Shown piece after piece: positions 33,513 to 45,974 of a stretch of DNA of 64,000 bases. The translations under genes were made by a program, and so were the position numbers. The notes below the pieces were generated by a model. The model was not told the DNA's origin. It did no database searches and saw nothing but the letters and a program-made list of their open reading frames with translations. Numbering within the stretch: position 1 is the first letter of the stretch; each line of letters begins with the position of its first letter. Source of the stretch: Nyssa sinensis (Eukaryota; Streptophyta; Magnoliopsida; Cornales; Nyssaceae); the NCBI GenBank assembly GCA_008638375.1, contig VIRR01000547.1, positions 62,001 to 126,000 on the forward strand, written 5' to 3'.

Positions 33513-33716
33513 TGTTCAAATTAATCTGTAAAAAGAAGAAGAGAAGGAGAAGATGATGATAAATAGATGAAGTAAGTTCATCAACTATATTATGTAAGAA
33601 CAAAGATGCATGGTAGAGAAAGAGAGTTACCTCTCTCTTTTGCTTGTGGCACATAAAAGTAGATATGAACTTATGAGATGTGTCTTTGCAATAGCATGAT
33701 ATGCATATTTATAGGA
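33513..33716 (-). promoter_or_regulatory. promoter and leader intron of B3 locus 2
   Basis: Minus-strand TATA box CTATAAATAT at 33705-33714, a donor-like GAGAG|GTAACTC near 33629, and an acceptor-like TTTTTACAG just upstream of the ATG. The layout is shared with loci 3 and 5. Confidence 0.55.
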
Positions 33717-33784
33717 AGTAAGGGAGAAATTATGACCCACCATTGTAGAATTATTAGAGATTTCAACTCATTGATTGACAAACC

Positions 33785-35146
33785 CTTATCTTGAGCTGCT
33801 AGCTTTTTTCTTAGCATGGTGGGCTTGTTTTTTCCTTCATCTCAATTTGTACGGCTCCCAAAATGTACTTTCTTTAATGGGTGTTTGATGTTTCCTTAGC
33901 TAATAAAAAAAATGTTTGTAAAAAATAATTCATATTTGTTTCTTTGTAAAGACACTTTTATATGTTTAGAGAAATAAAATTAATATAAAAATAATTTTAA
34001 AAATTTAATCAAACAATTAAGTACATTTCTAAAGATATTTTTTTTAAAATATTAAAAATAAAGATGCAAAAATTATTCTTAAAAATCGTATCAATCAGAT
34101 AATAAACTTTTTGAACACGAGGACAAAACTTGTGATGTGACAATATTACACACAATATTATACTATATGTATTAATCAGATAATAAATTTTTAAACATGA
34201 GGACTGACCTAGCGTTATCGTATTCCCCTATCATGGGGTAATGCAATTACTTTCACTTAGTTACTGGTCAGCATATTCTAGAATCTCTTCCTCTCAGCAA
34301 GTGGACCACAAATCCTCACGTTTGGGAGTGTTTCCTCCTAGAGTTGCCACTGGCGGCCGCTATTTAGTAGGTTATTTTTGAGAAAAAAGTAACATAAATT
34401 TATTGTTTAATAATTATTGTATATTTAAAAAAAAAAACCCAAACTCAACAAAATCTCATTTTAGTTATTTAAAATTGATTACTATATGAATTTTGATTTG
34501 TTATTTTACTTAAATATTTTTTTTTAAATAATTTTAAATTTGAGCGATTTTAATAACTTTTTCTATATTTAAAAAAATACAATTACCATAAAAATAATTT
34601 TTAATTTAGTCAAACAATTAACTTATTGTTAGTGCATTACAATCTACTACATTATATGTTTCTGTTACATCAACTACATCATCAGAGTCATCGGACCAAT
34701 GAGCATTAGTGCATTGCAGACATTAACATGTGACCCATAGGCTCGGATACAAAACACGGACATTCTCTTTCAAATTGTCAAGAAAGTTGAGGTCCATATT
34801 CACACTGTTTTTGAGAAATTAACTTATTCTTAATGTGTATGCTGGTATTAGATCCCACATCAACTAAGGCTACACACTTATTATGTTCTGATTTTTTTTT
34901 ATAATTTGGTATTCGATCCTTCGGATCAATTGATTTGAGGTATTAATCTTACTGTCCATTAGCAAAGGACCCAATTAAAGTCGAGGTAGCGTCTTGCATG
35001 GATCGACCCTAAGTGAAAGTGACATTTGCTAGGTTTCGACTTGGCAATCTTGGGGGGTAACCCCTTAGTTGTTGTATACCGCCCACTTGATTACCCATAT
35101 TGGGGTTTTTATGTTTTGAATTTGTTAATTGTATTTAATTGATTTT
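33785..35146 (+). repeat. intergenic segment that is inverted in unit B
   Basis: Aligns in reverse complement to 45975-47075, which is shorter because about 0.3 kb around 34450-34760 is missing there. Contains the word GGTATTCGATCCTTCGGATC near 34909. Confidence 0.85.
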
Positions 35147-35798
35147 GAGATTATTTGAGATGGAATTTCAAATCGTATTTATTGATCATAATTTTTTTAT
35201 TAAGTACGATTTGAATTAAGTTAGCAAGTTTAATTTTTTTTATTTAGTCAAGACCAATATGAATACTCTTAATTTGGTTTGTAAATATAAATTTAAAAAT
35301 GAGTTTGTAAGTGAGATTTTTATATGAAATCAAGTTTTCAAATGGTCCTTTTGTCCTTAATTTAGTTTCTGTAATAAATTTAAAACAATTTTAATTTGAA
35401 AAATAATTTTAAATTTACTTATTTAAGTAAAAGTAAAATACTCATCTTTTATCTCTTTTTGTTCTTCTTGAGTTTCCTCTTCTCATTGATTCTAGAGAGA
35501 GAGAGAAAAAGAAAAAGATATGAATTAATTTTTTCTTTTGTCTCAAATGGTACCAGAGTGCAACAAATGCTACTAGAAACCCATGGTTCATATTCAAGTT
35601 GTGCAAGACAGCCATGCATATATCCTTACAAAGCTTAATTATATTAAAAATGAAAAGAAAAGACAGAATTAGGAAGATTTAGTTAGTTGCAGTTTCAAAA
35701 AGAGAGCATCTAAACATAAACATATGTTTTTAATAGTAAAGAACTTAAGTCATTTTTATGAACGTAGACAATTGTTGAATCATGTAATTTTTTTTCGT

Positions 35799-35829
<31 letters not shown>

Positions 35830-36136
35830 AACTATTGTTACATAAATTGTTATTTCACAATAATATATATATATTGATATTTTTTATATAATGAAACACA
35901 ATTATTCAAGCAAAAGGAATGAAACACAATTTGACAGAAAACCACACTGATATTTGTTATATAATGAAACACAATTATTCAAGAAAAAAAATGAAACACA
36001 ATTTGAAAGAAAACCACACAAATACATCCACGGACATTCTCAATCAACTCCATGGATATTATTACAACACTCAAATAACACACTAAAAACCCAAAGTAGC
36101 ATGCATGACAAGCCTGCAAAGGTGATGGATCATCTT

Positions 36137-36475
36137 TTAGCGTTGAATCTCCACCACGTATGTATTTTGATTGTCACGGTTGCTTATGTGTTTGCCCAAC
36201 AGACGAATATCATACGAGATATAAAAAATCAGTGTATCCCCTATTTGGGGATTTGCTTTTTCAACATAACGAAGCCACTCATTTTTCATAAACCGTCTTC
36301 CACTTTGCCTTGTTCCAATATTAAACGTCCAAACACATCCATTTTGGTCAGCTACACGCATGTCATCATCTCCGACAGGTAAATATTTTGCGTCTTGAGG
36401 GATTTCCAAAGCAGGATAGATATCTGAATTCGTTAGTATTTTCTCAAAACATATTTCTCTTTGCTGACCAGCCAT
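36137..36475 (-). CDS. B3-domain protein, single domain, intact frame (B3 locus 3)
   Basis: A 112-residue protein made of one B3 domain: CFEKILTNSDIYPALEIPQ, KYLPVGDDDMRVADQNG, VWTFNIGTRQSGRRF, MKNEWLRYVEKANPQIGD and a final strand YVVEIQR. It is full length compared with locus 6. B3 proteins act in the nucleus as sequence-specific DNA-binding regulators. With only one domain and no activation or dimerisation region, this one may act with a partner; that is inference. The start follows a leader intron (36489-36623, GT-AG) and a 13-base leader exon tail. A TATA box lies at 36703-36712. Within unit A it is paired with locus 2, in the same orientation. A likely real gene, though expression is unknown. 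Confidence 0.82.
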   Translation of the reverse strand: MAGQQREICFEKILTNSDIYPALEIPQDAKYLPVGDDDMRVADQNGCVWTFNIGTRQSGRRFMKNEWLRYVEKANPQIGDTLIFYISYDIRLLGKHISNRDNQNTYVVEIQR

Positions 36476-36720
36476 TCTTCAAATTAACCTGTAGAAAAGT
36501 AGAAGAAGAAGATAAACAGAAGAATGCAAATTCACCAACTATTGCTATGTTTATAGTATGAAAGAAAGAGAGACATTTCATTTCAATGACATATATGCAT
36601 GGTAGAGAAATTAAGAGAGTTACCTCTCTTCTGCTTGTGCTTTGAACTTAGTAGTTTTGATCTGTGACTGCTTTGTGATAAAAATGATCTCGATCTCAAT
36701 CTCTATTTATAGAGAAAAAT
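36476..36720 (-). promoter_or_regulatory. promoter, leader exon and leader intron of B3 locus 3
   Basis: On the minus strand: TATA box CTATAAATAG (36703-36712), a short leader exon ending AGAGAG at 36624, an intron 36489-36623 starting GTAACTC and ending TTTTCTACAG, then 13 bases to the ATG. All elements are spaced as in a compact plant gene. Confidence 0.65.
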
Positions 36721-37275
36721 TATGACCCACATTAGATATTTCAACTCTTTCATTGACTAACCTACTTAGATTTTTTCTACCTTCTTTTTTTCTTTTCAAA
36801 TAGGTGCCTCCCACAAATATACTTTTTTGTTTTTTTGTTTTTCAAATTTTCTCAATGAGGTCTTGACAGTGACAGATCTAAAACCTTTCACAAAAATAAA
36901 AATTGAAATTTTAAGGACTCTTATTAAAAAATGGAAAATTTTGAGGAGAAATTTCTAATTTACAAAATTATTCTATGAAAAATAAGAATAAAATATCAGA
37001 TTTCTAAAATTTTGAAAAACTACCACCACTCCACTACCCCCCCGGCTGAATATATGTGTTTCATATCATGTATTTATTATTATTTCTTGATGAATCGATT
37101 AAAAATATTCTGAACCATTCCGTCTTCATAAAATAATTAAATAATAAATAATATAACATACATCTAAGAATATTTTGAGAATTTTTTTTTTAAAGTAATG
37201 AATAGAAACTTTGTTGTTTCTTTTCAACTTCCCTTCCTTCTCTTTTGAGAATATGGGAGTTTGATGTTTCCTAAT

Positions 37276-37469
37276 TGTTATGCCACTTTGAGTCTTACAT
37301 CGAATAGGAGTCGGACACTGGTGTCGCTTATAAGCCCCAGTTGTCATCTCTCTTGTATCAGGCCTTTTCCGCCCAAAAAGAATAAAGTCGTGAGGGCTCT
37401 TAAGTCTCAAACGGACAATATGATACACGCGGAGCCTATTATATGCCAAGACGAAAAAGTGCAGTATCA
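37276..37469. mobile_element. small solo LTR, 194 bp
   Basis: Starts TGTTATGCC and ends AGTATCA, flanked by the exact 5-bp duplication CTAAT (37271-37275 and 37470-37474). Contains AGTCTTACATCGAATAGG, a phrase typical of small plant LTRs. The corresponding site in unit B (near 48630) lacks it. Confidence 0.75.
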
Positions 37470-38179
37470 CTAATATGAAATAAAAAAATGTGTTTTAACT
37501 ACTTAAAAGAAAAAAAAAGTACACTCATCTTTTATTTATTTTTAATTCTTCTTCTTGTATTTTTTTTTCTACTCATTGAAGAAAGGGAGAATAAGATCAA
37601 GAAAGAAAAATTATATATATATATATATGTAAATTTCTTGTTTTAAGACCTAAAATTGAGGCGAGAGAGAGAGAGAATTGAGTAAAGCTATATTTTTACA
37701 TTTTTATTTATTAAATCTGACTCAAATTATGTGGCTAATCTAACACAATGAAACATTATTATATTTTTAGAGAGTCAAAACTTGATAAAAATAAAATAAG
37801 AAAACATAAAATTATCTTTAAAAATTGAAAAAGTTTTTCCTTTTCATCATGATGAAATGTTTTTAAAATAGAACGTGGGACACACAAAAACTTATTTAGA
37901 GGCTTAAAAGTCAGCGGCCGACCCCTTAGACTTTTTTGCCCCCCATCATTCATTCATTATAACTTGTATATGTTTGTTTGTATGTTTCATTCTTTTGAAT
38001 ATTACAATTATTATTAAAGATAGTGGTTTAAATTTTTGTAATATGTGAAATTAATATATAAATTTTATGTATAGAGAAAGTGAAAGAACATTGTCAAATC
38101 ATATAAATTTTTGGTGTTATTTATTTATTTATCTTTAGATCTTTAAATTGTTTTTATACAACAACAGTACTATGAAAAA

Positions 38180-38835
38180 GTGGATAACTTAAGGACAGAG
38201 AGAATGAAAGACCTTCACACATTCATGGCCCATAAGATCAACAAAAGGGAGTAGGTTACAGTTAATAAGGAAACAAAAGGTGTAAGAAGCATGAGACAAT
38301 GAGACTGATTGACAATGAAATGGCCAACTTTTAGATCTAGTGTTCGAGTGGCATGAGACAGTGAGATTAATTAATAACGACATGGTCAAAGTTAGGGCAA
38401 CAAATTCTATGGAAACCCAAAGTTCATATTCAAATTGTGCAAGACAGCCATGCATATATTCTTACAAAGCTTAATTAAATATGAAAAGAAAAAAACAGAA
38501 TTAGGAAGATTTAGTTAGTTGCAGAATGAAAAAAAGAGCATCTAAACATAAACATGTGCTTTGAATAGTGAAGAACTTAGTCACTTTCATAAATATAGGT
38601 AATTGTCCTACCATTTAAATTTTTTTCGTTATTTTCTCTCTCCTCCTTCTCTTTCTAATTCTTCTTGTATATATCGTTATTTTACAACAACATATCTATA
38701 TCTATATATATATATATATATACATATTTTGATATTTGTTATATAATGAAACACAATTATTCAAGTAAAAGGAATGAAATACAATTTGAAAGAAAATCAC
38801 ACTGATATTTGTTATATAAACACAATTATTCAGGC
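38180..38835 (-). repeat. 3' flank of a missing B3 gene (third pair remnant, left part)
   Basis: From about 38400 it repeats the sequence found downstream of loci 3 and 5 (GCAAGACAGCCATGCATATA, TTTAGTTAGTTGCAG, ACACAATTATTCAAG; compare 35600-36000 and 47185-47540). The similarity stops at about 38835, before the coding part would begin. Confidence 0.7.
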
Positions 38836-39040
38836 AAAAGTAATTAGTACGTGCATATTAAATAAATAAATAATATTTTGTAGTTATGTAAATAAAATTT
38901 TAATTAGAATTAATTTAATTGACTGCCTATTCTTTTTCTTAAAGAAAAAATAATGACTTTTCACAGTCTCTTATGAAAAATGTTAGCTCATATTATGAGT
39001 GTCACTTGTATCACATGCGCCAGCAGTCTTCTGTCCCATA

Positions 39041-39948
39041 TAGAGGTGACAAATGTTATTTAAACCCATCAATCGCCTGAACCCGCCCACTATCAAGCCG
39101 CTCTAACCCGTTCATTTAGTTAGCGGATTACAAACGGGTTGGGTAATAAGTAACCTGTCAATTTAAAGGGTCAATACGGGTCGAACATGGGTGTTTGACG
39201 AATTGAAAATAAAAAATAATAAAATAATATAAGAATATATATATATATATATTTATATTTATATCTCAATTTGGGAAAGAACAAAATACTAAAACATATA
39301 CAATAGATTATAAAACAAAATTAATATTTAGAGAATGTAATTTAACATTACCATATATATAAATGAAATAAAATAAAAAACTTGCAATTCAAAATAAGTT
39401 AAATTGGTATTCGCTAGAAACTTTGAATACCATTTTTCTCCATAAACAATAATTGACATCTACAAACTACATAAAAAATATACATGTACAAAAATATGAA
39501 TTCATCTAATTAGTTTATATTAATTATCATAAAAAAAAAAAAAAATTTCTTATCACTACTTAAATATATAAAAAAAAAATTACACTATTTTTCATGTTGT
39601 TTCCGCAAGACGAAAGTGAAGGAACTTCCTAGTGTATGTGAGAACATTCATGTGCTAACCAATTGGGTTTCATAAAGGAAGTTCCACTATGCTTCTCTAC
39701 TTTCTGGGTGTATCAGTGGATGTTACAATTTTGCAACTTGACACATAGAGACACACATGCGCAAGTATATATAACCATGATGATGGATCTTGATTATATA
39801 CATAGCAATAGTTATCTGATTACCTCTATAGTCTAAAATGGCATCACAGAAAATATCACTTGATGCGTGATAACCTCTTGAGATAGTAGTTGCAGTGACA
39901 TACAGACTGCTCTCTTGCAATTAAACATTGGAGAGAAATAATTTATTA

Positions 39949-39984
<36 letters not shown>

Positions 39985-40385
39985 TATATTAGATTACACT
40001 TAATTAACATTTAATTTAAGTTTAATTACAAGTCTACAACAAACAACATTAAGCAAAAAAATTTTAATCATGATCTCGCCTGATTAAATTTACTAATAGA
40101 GAAATAAATTTTTTTTTTAATGTGTATTCACAAAAGTTTTAACAAAGAAACATGATAAATTTTGTTAGTCATATTACTTGATTGAAATATGGCAATCTTA
40201 GATAGTGTTTTATTTCTAAACAAAAGTTGGGTAGCGGGGTTAAATCTGAGTTGATCCGACTCATTTATGACCCGACTCGTATTCAATCCGATCAATTCGG
40301 GTCAAATATGAATTAAACTCATTTATGACCCGATTCGTTTACAACCCATACAAATCCACTCAACCCATCCGTTTTACCAAGCCTA
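39041..40385. mobile_element. possible hAT-like element
   Basis: Left end TAGAGGTGACAAATG. The reverse complement of the right end is TAGGCTTGGTAAAACGG. Both are followed by ACCCG/CGGGT-rich words, as in hAT non-autonomous elements. The flanking 8-mers do not match well, so the limits are uncertain. Confidence 0.4.
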
Positions 40386-40539
40386 CCTCCTATTTAAGAA
40401 GTTAGTTCAGTTGATTGATCGTAGAAAAATGAGAGAAATTAGTGGACCCAGACCCAGCTGTAGAGGGGCAGATCAACTTCAATTTCAAATACGGAAAAAT
40501 GCGGGGCCATGTTTGAGAATACCACCCCTGCAATTGGAC

Positions 40540-40760
40540 TTTAGAATGGGGAAGGAGATCGCGTGAATTCAAGAATTCCTCTTTCAAAGACGACTACGCC
40601 GACGCCGACTACGACTACTACTATACCAGTAACGTATAGATATAGTCGTAGTAGAAGCAGCATTGAAGGGGAAGGGGAAAGGGTGAGCCACACCACCCAT
40701 GTGCCCTCTTCCTGTCTCCACCAGCTCCTGCCGCTCAATCGTTAGACTTCAGTTCCCCCT

Positions 40761-40854
<94 letters not shown>

Positions 40855-41072
40855 ACTCACCAGGCACCACCACTACCACCCAGCTCATCTTCACCATTAC
40901 CAAAATCCACATCCCCTTTCTTCTTTCTCTATCTTTTTCAACTTACACAAGACTCATGTCAACTTCTGAACCACTACCACCCAGCTCATCTTTACCATGA
41001 CCAAAATCCACATCCCCTTTCTTCTTTCTCTATCTGTTTCAACTTACACAAGACTCATGTCAACTTCCGATG
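40540..41072 (+). repeat. low-complexity and tandem block with (CT)41
   Basis: A run of GAC/CTA triplets with a local palindrome (40590-40650), the microsatellite (CT)n at 40771-40852, and a tandem pair of about 104 bp (40864-40968 and 40970-41070) sharing CACTACCACCCAGCTCATCT. The short frames here come from the repeats. Confidence 0.8.
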
Positions 41073-41074
41073 CA

Positions 41075-41860
41075 GCGGCTAACGGAGAAATTATGGACCC
41101 ACCACTTTAGAATTATTAGAGATTTCAAACTCTTTCATTGACTAACCTACTAGATTTTTTCCACCTTTTTTTCTTTTCAAATTGGTACCTCCCACAAATA
41201 TACTTTTTTGTTTTTTTTTTTCTTTAATTTTTCTCAACGAGGTCTTGACATTGCGGATCTAAACCAGTAACCAAAGGGTACCCAAAAATAAAAATTGAAA
41301 TTTTTAGGGGACTTACAAAAAAATAAAAAATTTTGAGGAGAAATTTCTAATTTACAAAAATATTCTATGAAAAATAGGAATAAAATATTAAATTTTTAAA
41401 ATTTTGAGAAACTATGACCACCACTTCACTATCCCCACCTGTTGAATATATGTGTTTCATATCATGTATTTATTATTATTTTTTGATAAATCGATTAAAA
41501 ATATTTCGAGCCATTTCGTCTTTATGAAATAATTAAATAATGCATACATATGAAAACATTTTGAGATATTTTTTTTAAGAAAAAGTAATGAGTAGAAACT
41601 TTGTCCTTTCTTTTCAACTTCTCTTATCAGAATCTCTTAGTATCGAACTCTTCCTTAGCAAGTGGTTGCCACAAGCCACTATTAAATGGGGGGTTTAACC
41701 TTTGCTAGTATGAAATAAAAAAATGTGTTTTGACTATCTAAAATAAAAAAAAGTACACTCATCTTTTATTTATTTTTAATTCTTCTTCTTGTATTTTTTT
41801 CTACCCATTGAAGAAAGAGAGAATAAGATCAAGAAAGAAAAATTATATATATATATATAT
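41075..41860 (-). repeat. orphan B3 promoter-upstream flank (third pair remnant, right part)
   Basis: Starts abruptly within sequence that lies upstream of the TATA box of loci 3 and 5 (GGAGAAATTATGGACCCACC; compare 36716 and 48331) and continues in step with 36720-37150 and 37480-37660. The TATA box, leader and coding region that should precede it are absent. Confidence 0.7.
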
Positions 41861-42244
41861 ATGAAAATTTCTTGTTTTGAAACTTAAAATTGACGAGAAA
41901 GAGAGAGAGAGAATTCAATAAAGCTATATTTTTATTTAAAAAAGAAAGAGAAGCAAGGTTGATATGAATATATAAAATAATTTAAAATATTCAAGTTTTA
42001 TTTTATTAAAATATTTTAATAAAATTAAAAATGTAAAATATAATATTAAAATTTTGAGAGGTGAAAAAAATCCTATTTTACTAAATTATTTTTAAAAAAT
42101 TAAGACTGAAAAATATAATGTTAAAATTTGGGGGACATGGCCCACTTGTCCTTTGCATCTGCTCGCCATCTTAAAGTATCTACTCATATGATTTTACCGT
42201 CCACTAAATTTTTATTATATGAAAAATGTCTTTTATGAAATTTA

Positions 42245-42600
42245 TTTACAGTAATTTATGAATTATATTAATAATATTTTTTTAAGTATAATTACACTAA
42301 TATTTCTAAAATTTTTAAAATTATATTATTTTTTTTATTTTACCTGATAATATATAGATACATTTTTTTGATTAATTTTTTTTAAAATAAAAATGACAGT
42401 TTTATATATATAAAGAAATTTAAAGTAAATAATTTATTTTTATTTTTTATAAAAATAAATTTAAAGTTTTTTTTATCAATATTTAGTTGAAAGATAAAAA
42501 AAAAATTATTTAAAAAAATTATTAATTAAAAATAATATTTATATATTATCAGATAAATATAATTTTAAAAATTTTAAAAAAATTAATATAATTATTAAAA
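42245..42600. mobile_element. long-TIR AT-rich MITE, unit B first copy
   Basis: Corresponds to 31540-31870 and 43435-43795. Inverted halves share TTTTTTGATTAATTTTTT and TATTTAGTTGAAAGATAA-type words. Confidence 0.5.
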
Positions 42601-43434
42601 AGTTGCAAAAAGACTGATTTAAGTTAGCTTTTAAAACCAACCATTATAATAAAATGACAATCATTGGCCTTATCCACAAAATTAAGTGGTAGCTGAACTT
42701 CTCCTGAATGATGAGTCCTAACATTCGTCTTTTTCGCCGCCAATAAGTGGGTCCAGTAGAATCTTTCTAGTATGTACTTTTTCTTTTTTGTCTCTGTCAT
42801 CGCTTTTGACTTACCATTCACCTGTGCCGTGCCGTCGCCTCCTAAAATTGAAGAGAGAGATAAGACCTAAAATTGAGGAGAGAGAGAATTGAGTAAAGCT
42901 ATATTTTTATTTAAAAAAGAAAGAGAAGCAAGGTTGATATGAATACATAAAATAATTTAAAATAGTCAAGTTTTATTTTATTAAAATATTTTAATAAAAT
43001 TAAAAATATAAAATATAATATTAAAATTTTGAGAGGTGAAAAAAATCCTATTTTACTAAATTATTTTTAAAAAATTAAGACCGAAAAATATAATGTTAAA
43101 ATTTGGGGGACATGGCCCACTTGTCCTTTGCATCTGCTCGCCATCTTAAACTGTCAAGACATGTTTCTGTGAGGCCCATATATTTCATCACGTGTCAAAC
43201 TCTTTGAATTGGGTTCAAGACAAAAACACGCCCTTTTAGTTTGTGGAGAAAGTTGGGGCCCACCCGCACGTTCTCCGTTATCTAGAATGTCTTTCAAACA
43301 TTTTCTCGCATGATTTTATTGTCGACGATGAAGTGGACTCGACTAATTTTTAATCTATCTACTCATATGATTTTACCGTCCACTAAAATTTTGTTATATG
43401 AAAAATGTCTTTTATGAAATTTATTTACAGTAAT

Positions 43435-43795
43435 TTATGAATTATATTAATAATATTTTTTTAAGTATAATTATACTAACATTTTTAAAATTTTTGAAAT
43501 TATATTATTATTTTTATTTTATTTGATAATATATAAATATATTTTTTTGATTAATTTTTTCTTCAAAATAAAAATGACTGTTTTATATATATAAATAAAT
43601 TTAAAGTAAATAATTTATTTTTATTTTCTATACAAATAAATTTAAAGTTTTTTTTATCAATATTTAGTTGAAAGATAAAAAAAAATTATTTCAAAAACTT
43701 ATTAATTAAAAATAATATTTATATATTATCAGATAAATATAATTTTAAAATTTTTTAAAAAATTAATTTAATTATTAAAAAGTTTCAAAAAGACT
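43435..43795. mobile_element. long-TIR AT-rich MITE, unit B second copy
   Basis: As 42245-42600, carried along by the local tandem duplication. Confidence 0.5.
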
Positions 43796-44493
43796 GATTT
43801 AAGTTATCTTTTAAAACCAACCATTATAATAAAATGACAATCATTGGCCTTATCCCCAAAATTACTTGGTAGCTAAACTTCTCCTGAATGACTGAGTCCT
43901 AACATTCGTCTTTTTCGCCGCCAATAAGTGGGTTCAGCAGAATCTTTTTAGTATATACTTTTTCTTTTTCGTCTCTGTCATCGCTTTTGACTTGCCTTTC
44001 ACCTGTGCCGTCGCCTCCTACAATGCTGTCTCTCAATTTTATTTTAAATTAATGTGGTAACGAAAGTCTTTTTTTTTTTTTTAAATGCATCAAATAACAT
44101 AATTAATATATAAATTTAAAAATGTGTTTGTAAATCACATTTTAGATGAAATCAAGTTTTCAAATCGGATAAAAAAAAACTTTTATCATTGATTTTCTTC
44201 TTTTCATTAAAGAGAGAATGAGATTAAAAATGAAAAAGAAATGAAAAAGTTTCTTTTTTTTTGGTATCAAATGATATGATTGATGTAACATAATGTTACA
44301 TTATTTGAGAGTAAAAATTGTTTAATCTTTTTAAAACAATAGAATTATTGAAGAAAATTAAATTAATTGATTTTTCTTTATTCTCATAAAGTGGTTTTAA
44401 AGTAAAATGTCGGACACATAAAAAAAAATTATTTAAATGCTTAAAGTTGAGTATTGTATTAGGCAACTGACACTCAGTATAAAATTTTATTAA

Positions 44494-44672
44494 GAGTAAT
44501 GTTATACTTATCTTAAAATTTACCAAAAGTATTTTACATGCTGATGTGGCAGTGTTGTATTAGTTGTACATCACATCACATTACATCATGATATGATATA
44601 CAACTAATACAACACTGTCACCTTAGCATGTAAAACACTTTTGGTAAAATTTTAAAGTAAGAATAGTTTTAT
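44494..44672. mobile_element. palindromic MITE, about 180 bp
   Basis: Near-perfect inverted halves: CCAAAAGTATTTTACATGCT and CAGTGTTGTATTAGTTGTA on the left, with complements on the right. Absent from unit A, where the surrounding 0.4 kb is also missing. Confidence 0.75.
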
Positions 44673-45231
44673 CCTTTTATTAAATTAATTATGAACATGA
44701 ATCTTGAAATTATAAAATGATGAGATAGAATTAATGTAACAAATTGTTATATATAATTGAGACAAGACTCGATTGAATTAAATCGAAGTGTTCAAATTGT
44801 TCTCGAAAGCTATGTGTATCTATCAGAACAAGAAGAAATAAGAGTCACACCTTCAAACATACATGATCAATGAGATCAAAGAGGGGAGAGATAAAATAAT
44901 TGATGGAAAAGTCCTGATTAGGTATTAAAAAAACCAGAAAAAAACAAAGAGGATGAAATTGATCAAGATTCATTAAAAAAAAAAAAAGGGAAGGATAAAG
45001 AGAGAGTGAAAATAGGGAAACAGTTAGGTCAAAGAGGCGTGATGAATTGACACTGATTGATAATGAAATGTCAAGCTTTAAAATAAATGAGTGTTTAGAT
45101 TTAGAGCTAGAGTGCACAAATAGGTCTATGTGGCATGAGACAATGATATTGATTGATAATGAGTCAAAAGTTAACAGTGCACCATATGCTAGTAGAAAGT
45201 CATGGTTAAGATTAACTTCATGCAAAATATG

Positions 45232-45451
45232 TTTTTTTTTAATTATTTTCGGGTGTCTGACACATTATACTAACTAATCTCGAAACTCAGACCAAACATT
45301 CCCTCAAGCGAGTCGGTTAACTTCGGGTTTGTATCCGTGAACGTAATTCTAAAGAAGTTGATAACATTCTATTGATGAGAGTCGAACTCCCAGACCTGAT
45401 GCTTCACGAAGCAACAACACCTAATTAATTTTACCACTGAGCAAATTCCTT
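45232..45451 (-). mobile_element. tRNA-derived SINE in unit B
   Basis: Minus-strand A box-like GCTCAGTGGTAAAA, B box-like GAGTTCGACTC and an A-rich tail at 45232-45240. Copy of 32588-32812. Confidence 0.6.
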
Positions 45452-45766
45452 GGGTTTCATGCATTTCTTACAAAGCTTATTTAAAATGAAAAAAACCAAA
45501 ATTAGGTAGATTTAGTTAGTTGCAATATGAAATAGAGAGCATCTAGACATGAAACATGTAGATTGATATTTGTTAATGGAACTCAATTATTTAAGCAATA
45601 GGAATGAAATACATGTTATTGTCTGCAAACCCACAATTTGAACACTCAAATACATAACACTCTTAAAACCCAAAAGAAACTAGAACATGACACTCAAACA
45701 AAGATTGAAAAAGGAAGCTAACAAACACTCCACACAAACACTTCAAACAACAGCGTGCACGATCAA

Positions 45767-45974
45767 CTAGACGAAAATTATACAAGCGATAAAAAACTAG
45801 TGTATCACCTTTTTGGGGATTTGCTTCTTTCACAAAACGAAGCCACTCATTTTTCATAAACAGTCGTCCATTTCTCCTTGTTCCAACATTAAACGACCAA
45901 AAATGTTCATTTTTTTCCAACACACGCATGTCCTTATCTCTGAGAGGTAAATGTATTTCGGCTTGTGGTATTTC
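45767..45974 (-). pseudogene. B3-domain gene broken at both ends (B3 locus 4)
   Basis: Keeps only the middle of the domain: EIPQAEIHLPLRDKDMRVL, FWSFNVGTRRNGRLF, MKNEWLRFVKEANPQKGD and TLVFYRLYNFRLVD. On its 5' side the sequence stops at about 45974 inside the codons for the IPQA strand and continues into an inverted intergenic segment. On its 3' side about 0.1 kb is deleted, so the last strand is lost and the frame runs into former 3' flank (to 45663). There is no promoter, start region or proper end. It pairs with locus 2 in unit A. Confidence 0.85.

Larger units (their letters stand above)
31050..38460 (-). repeat. B3 gene-pair unit A
   Basis: Contains B3 loci 2 and 3. Blocks match unit B (41877-49560): 31050-32160 with 42935-44390 (and partly 41955-42820); 32190-33470 with 44835-45974; 33785-35146 with 45975-47075 inverted; 35460-36780 with 47075-48410; 37480-38400 with 48640-49500. 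The order shows the units are copies of one ancestral pair. Confidence 0.8.
41877..44023 (+). repeat. tandem duplication of about 1 kb inside unit B
   Basis: 41877-42845 and 42866-44023 share CTATATTTTTATTTAAAAAA, GGGGGACATGGCCCACTTGT and CATCGCTTTTGACTT in the same order. The first copy lacks about 0.2 kb present in the second (43146-43350). Confidence 0.85.

Noticed and set aside
33785..35146. The inverted segment as a mobile element
   Set aside because: No terminal repeats or target duplication at its ends in either orientation. Missing flanks at both junctions fit an inversion with deletions better.
40699..41082. 127-codon frame rich in Ser and Leu
   Set aside because: It is the translation of (CT)41 and a 104-bp tandem pair.
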